Shown piece after piece: positions 38,074-46,371 of a stretch of 64,000 bases of DNA. Below the pieces are notes generated by a model. It was given only the letters and a program-made list of their open reading frames with translations. It was not told where the DNA came from and made no database searches. The stretch is from Aureimonas glaciei (GTDB lineage: Bacteria; Pseudomonadota; Alphaproteobacteria; Rhizobiales; Rhizobiaceae): contig NZ_BMJJ01000014.1 of the NCBI RefSeq assembly GCF_014643375.1, positions 78,237 through 142,236 of the forward strand. The letters are read 5' to 3'. Numbering within the stretch: the stretch's first letter is position 1; each line of letters starts with the position of its first letter. The position numbers and the translations under genes are program-made.

Positions 38074-38394
38074 ATGCTTATCCGCCTTCGCTACGCCAGC
38101 ACCCTTGCACCCGACACAACCATGGATGACGTCGGTCTCATCGTCGAGCGCTCGTCCATCTGGAACCTGCACTATGGCATCACCGGTGTCCTCGCGGTCG
38201 ATGGCGGCCGCGTGATGCAGATCCTCGAAGGACCCGGCGAGACTGTCGACGGTCTGTATGAGAACATCTGCCGTGACTCGAGGCATGTTGGAGTGGTGAT
38301 TCTGGATCGGAATGACGTCGCGGGGCGGCACTTTGCCGAATGGTCGATGGTCAGGCGCTCTATGGCTGAGATGCTGATAATGTCTGCGGACTAG
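38074..38394 (+). CDS. BLUF-domain blue-light sensor
   Basis: A 106-residue single-domain flavoprotein. The key BLUF residues are visible: Tyr in IRLRYAST, Asn in NLHYGITGVLAVDG, Gln in RVMQILEGPGE, and Trp in FAEWSMV. FAD bound here shifts its hydrogen-bond network on blue light. With no output domain it must signal through a partner, perhaps the receiver protein encoded divergently (114-base gap) or a partner elsewhere. Confidence 0.9.
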   Translation: MLIRLRYASTLAPDTTMDDVGLIVERSSIWNLHYGITGVLAVDGGRVMQILEGPGETVDGLYENICRDSRHVGVVILDRNDVAGRHFAEWSMVRRSMAEMLIMSAD

Positions 38395-38428
38395 CTGCCT
38401 GATTTGCGCCAGTAGGAAGGAAAGTGCT

Positions 38429-38725
38429 TCACTGCTCGTCGTCCCGTCTAGACTGCCACACGTCCTCGATCATGGCGTCGGCAGCCGTCACCATCGCAAT
38501 CTCAAGCTCGATGAGTGCATTCCACACCGCGACGGCGTTAGGCGCCGTCACCTCATTTTTGAAGTCTCTGACCGTGACGAGCCATTCGATGCACTCCACC
38601 TGCAGCCGCATGAGCGCGACGTCGTCCATGTCTGCCAAGGCATCGGGTCCATGAGCAACTACTTTCGGAAGATAGTCGCGCCGGTCCATGCCTGCCGTCC
38701 TCATGAGTTCTGTGAGCGAATTCAT
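38429..38725 (-). CDS. Hypothetical helical protein
   Basis: A 98-residue acidic protein (MNSLTELMRTAGMDRRDYLP; MRLQVECIEWLVTVRDFKNE; ALIELEIAMVTAADAMIEDV) predicted to be all helix. No family recognised. Codon use looks coding. It ends 34 bases from the end of the BLUF gene (convergent). Confidence 0.5.
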   Translation of the reverse strand: MNSLTELMRTAGMDRRDYLPKVVAHGPDALADMDDVALMRLQVECIEWLVTVRDFKNEVTAPNAVAVWNALIELEIAMVTAADAMIEDVWQSRRDDEQ

Positions 38726-38912
38726 GAGGGACGCTGCTCGTTCCTCGCTTTTTCGATAGCCAGTTAATGTCGAAAGGAACGATCTGACCTGATCGTTCTG
38801 TTTTCGTGTATCGGGTTCAGTGGCCTTGAATCGTCATGCAAGCGCACGACGTGCGTCGAATGCGGCCGACCGAAGGTCAGCGCCCCCCTTTCAAGGATTT
38901 CTGCCGATTCCA

Positions 38913-39236
38913 TTATAAACCAGGGCTTCCAGCGACCACCAAGCCGTCCCGATGGATCTCCGCTGACATGCTGGACGGGTCCAGGCGCGCCGCCTCGTAG
39001 ATGGATTTCCGGATCGCAATGACATGGAAGCTCTGTCCGAGGCCGGTGACTAGCGGCTGCAGCGTCGAAGGCGTCCACTGACCGTGCGTGATGTCATTGG
39101 GGAGTATGACTGCCAGATCCCAGTCGCTGTCAGGGTGCGCGTCGCCGGCCGCACGGCTGCCGAAGAGGATGACGGCATGGGCGCCGGTGGCTGAGATGAG
39201 GTTGCGGGCGGCGATGTGGAGGGCGGCTGGGTACAT
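38913..39236 (-). CDS. Minimal nucleotidyltransferase (MNT type)
   Basis: A 107-residue protein with the DNA-polymerase-beta-like signature VILFGSRAAGDAHPDSDWDL, i.e. GSx10DxD, and a second strand LGQSFHVIAIRKS. Minimal nucleotidyltransferases often act as antitoxins or toxins by adding nucleotides to partner proteins or RNAs. A small ribbon-helix-helix gene lies 81 bases upstream on the same strand, so a two-gene module is likely. No HEPN partner is seen. Confidence 0.8.
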   Translation of the reverse strand: MYPAALHIAARNLISATGAHAVILFGSRAAGDAHPDSDWDLAVILPNDITHGQWTPSTLQPLVTGLGQSFHVIAIRKSIYEAARLDPSSMSAEIHRDGLVVAGSPGL

Positions 39237-39317
39237 GGTCGTAAGCCCTGCTCCGTAAGGGTTCTGCCGTGCCTGCAAATTTGCAGCCACGGCGAATTGC
39301 TGGGTTCGGTCTCAGTC

Positions 39318-39485
39318 TTATCCTGTGACTCCGAGCGCCTGGTCGACGAGGACGCGGATAGCCTCGGACCGGCTGGGGATCTTCGGCTGCGAACGGCGCC
39401 ACTCTTCGACCCGTGCGAGCCACGAGGCGGGAGCGACGATCTGGATGCGACCCGTTTCGGAATCGGCTTCGAGCTTGGGGCGCAT
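39318..39485 (-). CDS. Ribbon-helix-helix-like small protein
   Basis: A 55-residue protein: a beta strand (GRIQIVAPASWLARVEEW) then a helix pair SRSEAIRVLVDQALG, matching CopG/Arc-like DNA-binding proteins. GAAGGACC precedes the ATG. It probably represses its own promoter; two direct repeats TGCACAT lie 28-52 bases upstream. Confidence 0.65.
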   Translation of the reverse strand: MRPKLEADSETGRIQIVAPASWLARVEEWRRSQPKIPSRSEAIRVLVDQALGVTG

Positions 39486-39513
39486 GGATGGTCCTTCAGA
39501 GGCCGTGATCAGG

Positions 39514-39538
39514 TGCACATTAGACACCACTTGCACAT
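39514..39538. promoter_or_regulatory. Direct repeats upstream of the RHH gene
   Basis: TGCACAT occurs at 39514-39520 and again at 39532-39538, an 18-base period (just under two DNA turns). Ribbon-helix-helix dimers commonly bind such short repeats. The position between two divergent genes supports an operator; identity of the binder is inferred. Confidence 0.45.
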
Positions 39539-39610
39539 CTATTGAAAGAGAGTATCTTACACACATAACGCAGCTTTGCATCATGCTTAACGCCGCGTTT
39601 AGGAGGAAGC

Positions 39611-39904
39611 ATGCAGCACGCAGACAGCACCCCGGAGCCGGTGCATTCGTCCAACGACATCCTGCTCGCCATATCCGAGCGGGGCGTCGAGGACATGCAG
39701 AACTTCATCAAGATCGTGGAGGCCTTGCTCCTGGAGCACGCGCTTTCCTTGGTGGGCAAGGATCTTCCGGCGTCCCTGAAGTGCATGGAGGGCGTCAACG
39801 AGATCCCGTCCTTCCTGCCTCACCTGCGCATCACCGCCGCCTTGTACATCCAGGCGACGGCCACCGAGGACGCGCCCGATCTGGACGTGTCCAACCGCAA
39901 CTGA
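39611..39904 (+). CDS. Small PxLR-family protein A
   Basis: A 97-residue acidic helical protein with an AGGAGG ribosome site. Its core ALSLVGKDLPASLKCMEG and LPHLRITAAL can be aligned with the proteins at 40908 and 41328: (I/V)G.D...A.... ..P...(L/M)P.LR.A. The three form a local family I do not recognise from elsewhere. Function unknown. Confidence 0.6.
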   Translation: MQHADSTPEPVHSSNDILLAISERGVEDMQNFIKIVEALLLEHALSLVGKDLPASLKCMEGVNEIPSFLPHLRITAALYIQATATEDAPDLDVSNRN

Positions 39905-39968
39905 CCCGCAGCCCGGGGCGGCGCGCCAACGCCGGTCCCCGAGCCTAACCCGCATCATGGAGCAGACC

Positions 39969-40843
39969 ATGTCACAGGCTATCGCCACCATATCGCAGCC
40001 GCCCGTCGTTTACATCCGCGACGGCAAGATCTTCGCCAACAGCCTCGACGTCTCGAAGACGTTCATGAAGAGCCACGACATGGTTCTTCGCGACATCGGC
40101 AGATGCATTGCTCGAAGGAATTCCGCGCCGCCAACTACAACGAGACGATGATCTCCGGGACGTTCGGCGCCGTGAAGCGCTCCAGCCCGATCATCGAGAT
40201 GACCAAGGACGGCTTCGCCTTTCTCGTCATGGGCTTCCGCGGCGAGAAGGCCGCCAAGTTCAAGGAAGACTATATTGCCGAGTTCAACCGGAAGGAGGAA
40301 GAGCTCCGCTCGATGTACCTGCCTGCCGAGATCGACCTCGACGACTCCTACCAGCGTGACATGCTGGCCCTCCGTCTCCTCTCCAGGGTCGACCAGTCCG
40401 AGCGGCGCGCCAAGCAGCTCGAGGCCCAAGTCCAGGTCGCCCAGCTGCAGATCACCGAGGTCAAGGCCGAGGTCGAGGTCGTCAGCACGCAGCTGGCGAT
40501 TGCCGCACCGAAGGCCGAGGTCCACGATCGCATCGTCAAGACGAAGAAGCTGATGCTCGCTCGAGACGTGGCAGCGCTTCTCTCCGTGATGGAGAAGGAC
40601 GTGTTTGCCGCCATGTCCCAGGCAGGCTGGACCCACAAGGTGAAGAGGGACGGCAGCTGGCATGCCTACGCTGCCGCCAGGAAAAGCGGATACGTCCAGT
40701 ACAAATTCGGACACACGCCCACCGGCGTTCCTACTGAGACCGTCTGCATCACCGGTCGTGGGCTGACCCGATTGGCGACCATGATGGGGTCGAAGGTTTC
40801 CCAGCTCGATCTCCTCTCCAGCATCGGTCACCTGCATCAGTAG
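39969..40843 (+). pseudogene. Rha-type phage antirepressor, frameshifted
   Basis: The N-terminal part (VVYIRDGKIFANSLDVSKTF; SHDMVLRDIG) and, one base out of phase, MHCSKEFRAANYNETMISGT and EMTKDGFAFLVMGFRGEKAA followed by KFKEDYIAEFN form a Rha domain. A coiled coil (about 100-170) and an ORF6C/KilAC-like C-terminus (VAALLSVMEKDVFAAMSQAG) follow. A single missing base in 40093-40102 separates the two frames. Rha proteins control phage lysogeny. The long second frame could start at the ATG at 40103 and still give a 246-residue protein lacking the first 45 residues. Confidence 0.75.
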
Positions 40844-40907
40844 GCGCCACCAGCCACACCGAGACGCTCGGCCTGGCGCCGAGCGGTCCACAACAGGAGT
40901 CCGCCGT

Positions 40908-41222
40908 ATGACCGATGAAGACAAGAAACCCCTCGTCCCCGACCACGTCATCGATGCCTACATCGAAAAGCAGGGCGGCAAGGCTCGCCTCGTCGAGGCT
41001 GTCGCATTGGATGCGATCGCGACGATTATCAGCACCGACATGAAGGCGGCGAGGAAGATGTTCGCCGACCTGCCGTCCGCCACGACCTTGCCCCTACTCC
41101 GGAAGGCAATGCTGGAACTCATGGACATCATGCACGCCCAGGACATGATCGCCCGCTGGGACGAGTTCGCCACCGTGCGCGGCGAGACGAAGCCGATCGA
41201 CTTTCCTTCGTCGACGCACTGA
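40908..41222 (+). CDS. Small PxLR-family protein B
   Basis: A 104-residue protein with AGGAG before the ATG. ALDAIATIISTDMKAARKMF, then ATTLPLLRKAMLELM, aligns with the proteins at 39611 and 41328. The leader GGAGTCCGCC and its two-base distance to the ATG are shared with 41328, pointing to duplication of gene and leader. Unknown function. Confidence 0.6.
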   Translation: MTDEDKKPLVPDHVIDAYIEKQGGKARLVEAVALDAIATIISTDMKAARKMFADLPSATTLPLLRKAMLELMDIMHAQDMIARWDEFATVRGETKPIDFPSSTH

Positions 41223-41327
41223 CGGACAGCGGGCACCAGCTGCCCGCCCCTCCCCCGATCCCGACTTTCGTCCTCATCGGCCAGTCTGGCATTCCGCCGA
41301 TTCGCCGAGCCGCCCGGAGTCCGCCCC

Positions 41328-41573
41328 ATGGCCGAAATCAAACCAGAAGACCTTCTCGCCCGCTTCACCGTCAACCAGATCAGAGACTTCGGCCAAGCGT
41401 CCGAAGCCCGCGCCTTGGAATCGATCCTCGCCCAGATCGGCACCGATCCCGAGAAAGCCGCCCGCCGCCTCGCGTCAATGCCGGAGCCATCGCAGATGCC
41501 GCACCTGCGCACCGCCGTCGAGATCTTCGTCAGCGCTAATGTGAGGGGTCGCGCCCCGACGTCCCGTCACTGA
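41328..41573 (+). CDS. Small PxLR-family protein C
   Basis: An 81-residue protein. ARALESILAQIGTDPEKAAR and PEPSQMPHLRTAVEIFV correspond to the core of the two preceding family members. The ribosome site lies in the same GGAGTCCGCC leader as 40908. It ends 31 bases before dnaN. Confidence 0.6.
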   Translation: MAEIKPEDLLARFTVNQIRDFGQASEARALESILAQIGTDPEKAARRLASMPEPSQMPHLRTAVEIFVSANVRGRAPTSRH

Positions 41574-41604
41574 AGCCACGCCATCATTCCAGGGGTCCAT
41601 CGCC

Positions 41605-42702
41605 ATGAAGATCATCATCGACCGCAACGAACTGGCGAAGACCCTCACCGGAACCAAGGGATTCGTCGAGAAACGCAGCTCCATACCGATCCTCGGCAAC
41701 GTCCTTTTGACGGCGAGGGACGGAAAGCTGGCGATCAAGGTCACCGACCTCGACAAGGAATTTTCCGACCTAGCCGCCTGCGAAGTCGTCTTGCCGGGCT
41801 CGACGACCGTTCCCGCCGGCCTTCTGTCCGACATCGTAAAGAAGCTTTCCGCCGGACCGGTGACGATCGCCATGGCTGAAGATGGAGCGTCGGTCTCCGT
41901 CTCGGCAGGACGCTCGCAGTTCAAGCTCCAGGCGCTACCGGCGCGCGACTTCCCCGACATCACGATCGGCGTCTTCTCGCATACCTTCTCCATGCCGGCC
42001 GCCGAGCTGAAGCGCCTTCTGACGAAGACTTGGTTCGCGATCTCGACGGAAGAGACTCGCTACTACCTCAACGGAATCTTCCTCCACGTCCACGAGTCGA
42101 ACTTGCTTGCCGTCGCGACGGACGGGCACAAACTCTCATTGGCCGGGCAGCACACGCCCGACGGTGCGGCCGGCATGCCGGGCATCATCATCCCCCGCCG
42201 CGCCGTCGCCGAGCTCATCAAGATCGTCGACGAGGACGTGGTGGGGATCGAGCTGTCAGACTCGAAGATCCGTTTCACGATCGGCGACATCGTGCTGACG
42301 ACGAAGCTGATCGACGGCACGTTTCCCGACTACCAGCGAGTCATTCCGTCGCTCAACGAGAAGGAGTTGACCGTCGAGCGCTTGGTGCTCGCCGGCGCTG
42401 CGGATCGCGTGTCGACCATCTCGAGCGAACGGGGTCGCGGAGTGAAGATCGAGATCTCGAATGGTGAGATGAGGCTCACGGTGAGTTCACCCGATACCGG
42501 CGTCGCGATGGAAGAGATGTCCGTCATCTACTCGGGCGATCCCATCGAAACCGGATTCAACAGCCGCTATCTCGCCGAAGTCATGGCGGCTCTCGAGGGC
42601 GAGCAGGTGATCGCGAAGTTTCACGATGCCGGCAGCCCCTGCCTGATGCGGGGATCTGGCGATGCCGACGCGCTGATCGTGCTCATGCCGATGCGGGCCT
42701 GA
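41605..42702 (+). CDS. dnaN: DNA polymerase III beta sliding clamp, accessory copy
   Basis: A 365-residue clamp of three repeated domains. Landmarks are EKRSSIPILGNVLLTA, LLTKTWFAISTEETRYYLNG, LLAVATDGHKLSLAG, KLIDGTFPDYQRVIPS and the terminal LIVLMPMRA. The bacterial chromosome has its own dnaN near oriC, so a copy inside a mobile segment is likely of phage or plasmid origin and may load the element's own polymerase. The sequence is full-length. Confidence 0.92.
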   Translation: MKIIIDRNELAKTLTGTKGFVEKRSSIPILGNVLLTARDGKLAIKVTDLDKEFSDLAACEVVLPGSTTVPAGLLSDIVKKLSAGPVTIAMAEDGASVSVSAGRSQFKLQALPARDFPDITIGVFSHTFSMPAAELKRLLTKTWFAISTEETRYYLNGIFLHVHESNLLAVATDGHKLSLAGQHTPDGAAGMPGIIIPRRAVAELIKIVDEDVVGIELSDSKIRFTIGDIVLTTKLIDGTFPDYQRVIPSLNEKELTVERLVLAGAADRVSTISSERGRGVKIEISNGEMRLTVSSPDTGVAMEEMSVIYSGDPIETGFNSRYLAEVMAALEGEQVIAKFHDAGSPCLMRGSGDADALIVLMPMRA

Positions 42703-42710
42703 ATCGCCGG

Positions 42711-42730
42711 TGTCGAGTATTGCCTCGACA
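42711..42730. promoter_or_regulatory. Palindromic operator 1
   Basis: TGTCGA-N8-TCGACA, perfect. It is followed 39 bases (centre to centre) later by a second copy with the same half-sites and spacing. Confidence 0.7.
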
Positions 42731-42735
42731 TGCCA

Positions 42736-42764
42736 TTGACGGCTGGATATGTCGAGTATATAGT
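42736..42764 (+). promoter_or_regulatory. Sigma70-type promoter of the 42794 operon
   Basis: TTGACG (42736-42741) and TATAGT (42759-42764) are separated by 17 bases, close to the consensus. Operator 2 covers the -10 element, so a bound regulator would block polymerase. Confidence 0.65.
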
Positions 42765-42769
42765 CGACA
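42750..42769. promoter_or_regulatory. Palindromic operator 2, overlapping the -10 box
   Basis: TGTCGA-N8-TCGACA with flanking symmetry (TA...TA). Identical half-sites to operator 1. The best local candidates for the binder are the two helix-turn-helix proteins encoded at 43246 and 43785. Confidence 0.7.
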
Positions 42770-42793
42770 TACCATCAGGTAGGAGCCGAACCC

Positions 42794-43222
42794 GTGACCC
42801 CGTCCGAACTCTTCAAGACCGCCCACCGCCTGACCCGCTCCGTCGTCCAGTCTGGCGAGAACTATCGCGCGACGTTCGGGATGGCGTTGAGGAAGGCGTA
42901 TCTCGCAGCGAAGGCGGCGGTCGCCCCTTCCGTGGAGCGGATCATTGCCGCTGGTTCGGTGTGGGCGAAGGCTGGGCGGCGTCGAGTGTACTTCAACAAC
43001 CTGGCCGACTTCCTCGGTCTGGAGTTCACGCACTGCATGGGCAAGGTATCGTTCGCGACCTTTCGCGGGAAGAAAATGGAGACCGGCATGGCGAGTGCGA
43101 TCTTCGCCGGGCTGAAAGCCGCGGCCATCTGGTTCGATCTCGACACGGAGACGTGGGAGTCTAGAGGCCTCGACGAAGACTATCGGAACGCCATCGTCGC
43201 CGGCATCTACGCCGTAGCCTGA
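42794..43222 (+). CDS. Hypothetical phage-type protein
   Basis: A 142-residue protein beginning with GTG, chosen as AGGAG lies 8 bases before it. Residues 5-40 (ELFKTAHRLTRSVVQSGENY) recur in phage proteins of this group; the middle holds VYFNNLADFLGLEF. No catalytic motif recognised. It is first in an operon of small DNA-binding proteins under the twin operators. Confidence 0.6.
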   Translation: MTPSELFKTAHRLTRSVVQSGENYRATFGMALRKAYLAAKAAVAPSVERIIAAGSVWAKAGRRRVYFNNLADFLGLEFTHCMGKVSFATFRGKKMETGMASAIFAGLKAAAIWFDLDTETWESRGLDEDYRNAIVAGIYAVA

Positions 43223-43245
43223 CTGAACAGCAGGAGATCACCACG

Positions 43246-43596
43246 ATGGCCGAGCAGAATCCGACATGGCAGCAAGTCTGCCAGCGCCTCTGGGGACCTG
43301 ACTGGGTCAAGCCGGTATCCGAGGTGCTCGGTGTCAACCGCAAGACGATCGAGCGGTGGAGAGACGGTATCACGCCCATACCAGATGCGATCGACGAGAT
43401 GTTTCTCGTCCAGCAGTCCACCCCCGACGACCGAGCCTACGGCGCCATCCTCAGACGCATCGCGAATGGCGAGACGCCCGACGAGATCGCCGCCGAGATG
43501 AAGCTCGGATTCGACGCCCTCAACCGCCTCCAGGCCCAGCTCGATGCCGAGGACTGGATTGCATCACTCGCCGCTCGACAGAAGGTGAAGCAATGA
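43246..43596 (+). CDS. Small helix-turn-helix protein
   Basis: A 116-residue protein. WVKPVSEVLGVNRKTIERWR followed by DGITPIPDAI is a probable DNA-binding helix pair; a second helical region GETPDEIAAEMKLGFDALNR may also bind DNA. AGGAG precedes the ATG. Its stop overlaps the next ATG (ATGA). Candidate autoregulator of the operon. Confidence 0.65.
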   Translation: MAEQNPTWQQVCQRLWGPDWVKPVSEVLGVNRKTIERWRDGITPIPDAIDEMFLVQQSTPDDRAYGAILRRIANGETPDEIAAEMKLGFDALNRLQAQLDAEDWIASLAARQKVKQ

Positions 43597-43775
43597 AGAC
43601 GATGACACTCGAAGAAGAGAACCTTGCCCTTCGGCTCGAAGTCGGCCGCCTGTCCCGACTCTGCGACCTGCTGCGCGAGGAATGCAGCGTCGGCTTCCGA
43701 CACGGCCTAGTCCGCCGCTCGCCCATCCAGCCCGCCGCCCAGCAGCAGCCGACGCGCTCGCTGCTCGACCTTTAG
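43593..43775 (+). CDS. Very small coiled-coil protein
   Basis: A 60-residue protein overlapping the previous gene by four bases. Residues 5-30 (LEEENLALRLEVGRLSRLCD) form a heptad-like leucine pattern. The rest is unstructured. Role unknown. Confidence 0.55.
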   Translation: MKTMTLEEENLALRLEVGRLSRLCDLLREECSVGFRHGLVRRSPIQPAAQQQPTRSLLDL

Positions 43776-43784
43776 GAGATCGAT

Positions 43785-44255
43785 ATGACGGTCAAGGACA
43801 AGCATGGCTACAAATATCTGACCTACAAGTATTCCCAATTCAATGAGCTGGCGTTGGCATGCAATATGAACTCGGCGCAGATTGCCGAGGATCTCGCCGT
43901 CCAGGAAATCCTGAAGGTGGACCCTTCGACCGTGAGACGCTGGAGGCGCAACGAGCACCCAGTGCCGCCTATCGTTAGAAGGCGGATGGAGAAGATTGCA
44001 GAGTGGGTCTACAACCTTTCCCTAGACCGCAATCAGGGCATCTCCATGCCGCCCGCGGCAGCCCGCCTAAGGTGGGCGCTCTATCACCAGCGCTCCATTG
44101 CTTACGTTAACGCCAGGGTGGAGGAGGAGTTGGCGGTTTTGTTTGCTATGCAAGACAAAGGCTTGGAAACACGGTCGCTCCTTTTGACGCGGGGTGCAAT
44201 TCAAAGATTGAAAGAGATGGCCGAAGAAAGTCCTCACCTGTTCGAACCGGCCTGA
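43785..44255 (+). CDS. Helix-turn-helix protein with helical tail
   Basis: A 156-residue protein. The segment LKVDPSTVRRWRRNEHPVPP has the same plan as VNRKTIERWRDGITPIP of the gene at 43246, so both are probably related DNA binders. A long helix (YVNARVEEELAVLFAMQDKG) follows. TAGGAGATCGAT precedes the ATG. The transcript probably ends at the hairpin at 44281. Confidence 0.6.
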   Translation: MTVKDKHGYKYLTYKYSQFNELALACNMNSAQIAEDLAVQEILKVDPSTVRRWRRNEHPVPPIVRRRMEKIAEWVYNLSLDRNQGISMPPAAARLRWALYHQRSIAYVNARVEEELAVLFAMQDKGLETRSLLLTRGAIQRLKEMAEESPHLFEPA

Positions 44256-44280
44256 CCTGATCACGACACCTGACATGACG

Positions 44281-44310
44281 AGGCCCGCCGCAACCCCTCG
44301 CAGCGGGCCT
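44281..44310. terminator. Hairpin between convergent operons
   Basis: Arms AGGCCCGC / GCGGGCCT are a perfect 8-bp stem with a 14-base loop, 26 bases past the end of the 43785 gene. It serves as a terminator for the plus-strand operon and perhaps for the minus-strand phosphoesterase operon ending at 44402. Confidence 0.6.
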
Positions 44311-44401
44311 CTCACATTCCGGATTGCGTCAGATGCCCTCGACGGAAGTCTCCCTACCCATACTTAGGCTAAGGCCGGAGGCTGTTCCAGGATGCCGGCT
44401 G

Positions 44402-45301
44402 CTATGGATGCTTTGTGACGATCGCCATCCCTTCCACGTCATCGCGGCCTCCCCGATTGAGATCGTCCATCGGATCGCCGGCAGACATCGGGTAGCCGTA
44501 CATGTCGACCGGAATGCCGTTCTCGTAGCGCTGCTCAGGCTTACGCTTCCTGACATCGACGACCCAATGCGGACGGAATTTCCGGTTTCCCGCCCTCGGA
44601 TTGCAGATCACCCGGGTGCCCTCCAGCATGTAATCCGACGGGCTGTGTATGTGCCCATGAATCCAGAGCTCGGGCCGCCACCTCGCCATGAAGACGTTGA
44701 GGTGGCTGACAAAGGCAGGATTCATGCGGCTGTCTTTGAACTCCTCGCCGACGCTATATTTCGAAGGTGCATGGTGCGTCACGACGACGGTGGGCCCGTC
44801 GAAAGGAATCGAGAACTGCTCGTCGAGCCATGCGATCGATTCCTTGTGAATCGCAAGGATCTCCACCGGAGTCATCGAGCCGCCGGCCTTTCTCCCAATA
44901 AGCATGAAATCGATCATGGCATGACCGGCGATCCGCATGCCCTCGGCTTGGTTGCCATCGAAATCGAAGTCGGTCCAGAGAGCGCAACCCAGGAACCTGG
45001 TGCCGGCGATCACCACGGCGCGATTTTCCAGGAAGTGGCCGCCGCCTGGCTTTTTCTCATTATGCAGACGACCCTCGGCCAGCTTCCGCTCGTACGTCCC
45101 GTCTAAGTGGTACTCATGATTCCCGGCAACAACGATCGCCGGACGCATGAAGGTTTGCTCGGCCCATTCCAAAGCCTTCGCCGGCGATTCATGGATGTCG
45201 CCCGCGAGGACGACGACATCGTAGCCGTCAGGTGGCGGCGACGGCATGTAGGTGGAGCGGTCGTCCAAATGCAGGTCGCTCATGATCCAGATTTTGGTCA
45301 T
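44402..45301 (-). CDS. Calcineurin-like metallophosphoesterase 1
   Basis: A 299-residue metallophosphoesterase. All metal motifs are present: IMSDLHLDD, VVLAGDIHE, VVAGNHEYH, VTHHAPSKY and IHGHIHSPSDYM. It is related over most of its length to the gene directly upstream (TRFLGCALWTDF / TRFVGGTLWTDY), so the two are a tandem duplication. It starts on the last base of the upstream stop (TGATG). Substrate unknown. Confidence 0.85.
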   Translation of the reverse strand: MTKIWIMSDLHLDDRSTYMPSPPPDGYDVVVLAGDIHESPAKALEWAEQTFMRPAIVVAGNHEYHLDGTYERKLAEGRLHNEKKPGGGHFLENRAVVIAGTRFLGCALWTDFDFDGNQAEGMRIAGHAMIDFMLIGRKAGGSMTPVEILAIHKESIAWLDEQFSIPFDGPTVVVTHHAPSKYSVGEEFKDSRMNPAFVSHLNVFMARWRPELWIHGHIHSPSDYMLEGTRVICNPRAGNRKFRPHWVVDVRKRKPEQRYENGIPVDMYGYPMSAGDPMDDLNRGGRDDVEGMAIVTKHP

Positions 45302-46251
45302 CAGACCTTCCTTCCAGTCGCAAAATTGACGTCCAGCAGCTCTTCATCAGTCATCGCCGCGAGCGCCTGGTTCTGCCGCCATAGCGCGACCTCATCATCG
45401 TACGGCATCGGATATCCCCAGGGGTCGATCCTCGGGCGTCTTTGAACGTCGATAACAAGCCGGGGGTCGAACGACGGGACTTCGATCTCGACGAGCTTGT
45501 GATGCTCCATGCCGACGAATTGTAAGTAACCCCGCGGATTGCAGACGATCCGGGTCTCCACGACGACGTAGTCCCGCGGCGTATGGACGTGGCCATGTAT
45601 CCACATCTCCGGCGCACGGCGCGTGATGAGTTCGGTCAGGTCTGACGTGTAGGCGCCGTCCAGATCTTCCGTTACCCGTCCCTCTCGCAGCGACAGGGGA
45701 TGCGGGGCGTGGTGCGTCACGACGACAGACGGCCCCTCGAACGGAACCGCCAGTTCCTGATCGATGGCATTCCGAATCCGCCAGTGCTCCTTCTCCAGAT
45801 CGCTCGGACGCGCCTTCCCGCCGGCGCCGCCAATCTTGAATCTTTTGAAGTCACGCATGCCCGTGAGGTGCTCACGCTTCGCCGCAGCGGAGTTGCCGGA
45901 AACGAGGTAGTCGGTCCATAGCGTCCCGCCGACAAAGCGCGTACCGGCGAGCGTGATGGCGTCGCCGTCGAGGCAGTAGATCCAGTCGACTTGGAGACTC
46001 TCGCGAAACTTGTCGACCTCCTCGAGTAAGTCGGCTTTCCAGAAGTCGTGGTTGCCCGGCACAATGACGATCGGCATCTGCCGGAACTGATGCTCCAGCC
46101 ACGTCCTGCCCATCCGCGATAGCCGGCCGGCAATGTCGCCCGCTATGATGCAGACGTCCGCCGAGACATCTTCGGGAAGCGACAGGTTGTGCTTCAACGT
46201 ATCCCGATTGGAATCGTCGTGGATGTCGCTCATGATCCATAGGCGTGTCAT
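45301..46251 (-). CDS. Calcineurin-like metallophosphoesterase 2
   Basis: A 316-residue paralogue of the downstream gene: IMSDIHDDS, CIIAGDIAG, IVPGNHDFW, VTHHAPHPL and IHGHVHTPRDYV. The ATG at 46251 is preferred over the open frame that begins at 46332, whose first residues are not family-like. It may act on nucleic acid ends, nucleotides or proteins; no decision from sequence. Confidence 0.85.
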   Translation of the reverse strand: MTRLWIMSDIHDDSNRDTLKHNLSLPEDVSADVCIIAGDIAGRLSRMGRTWLEHQFRQMPIVIVPGNHDFWKADLLEEVDKFRESLQVDWIYCLDGDAITLAGTRFVGGTLWTDYLVSGNSAAAKREHLTGMRDFKRFKIGGAGGKARPSDLEKEHWRIRNAIDQELAVPFEGPSVVVTHHAPHPLSLREGRVTEDLDGAYTSDLTELITRRAPEMWIHGHVHTPRDYVVVETRIVCNPRGYLQFVGMEHHKLVEIEVPSFDPRLVIDVQRRPRIDPWGYPMPYDDEVALWRQNQALAAMTDEELLDVNFATGRKV

Positions 46252-46371
46252 CGTTCGGTCTCCTACACCGTATCGTCTTAAAGTCAGGATCGCCGGCCAG
46301 GCCGAAAGCCACAATGAGGGGGTGAGGAGCAATCGCCTTCGTTTCGGGCTGGACGCCCTGCGCTGCAGACT

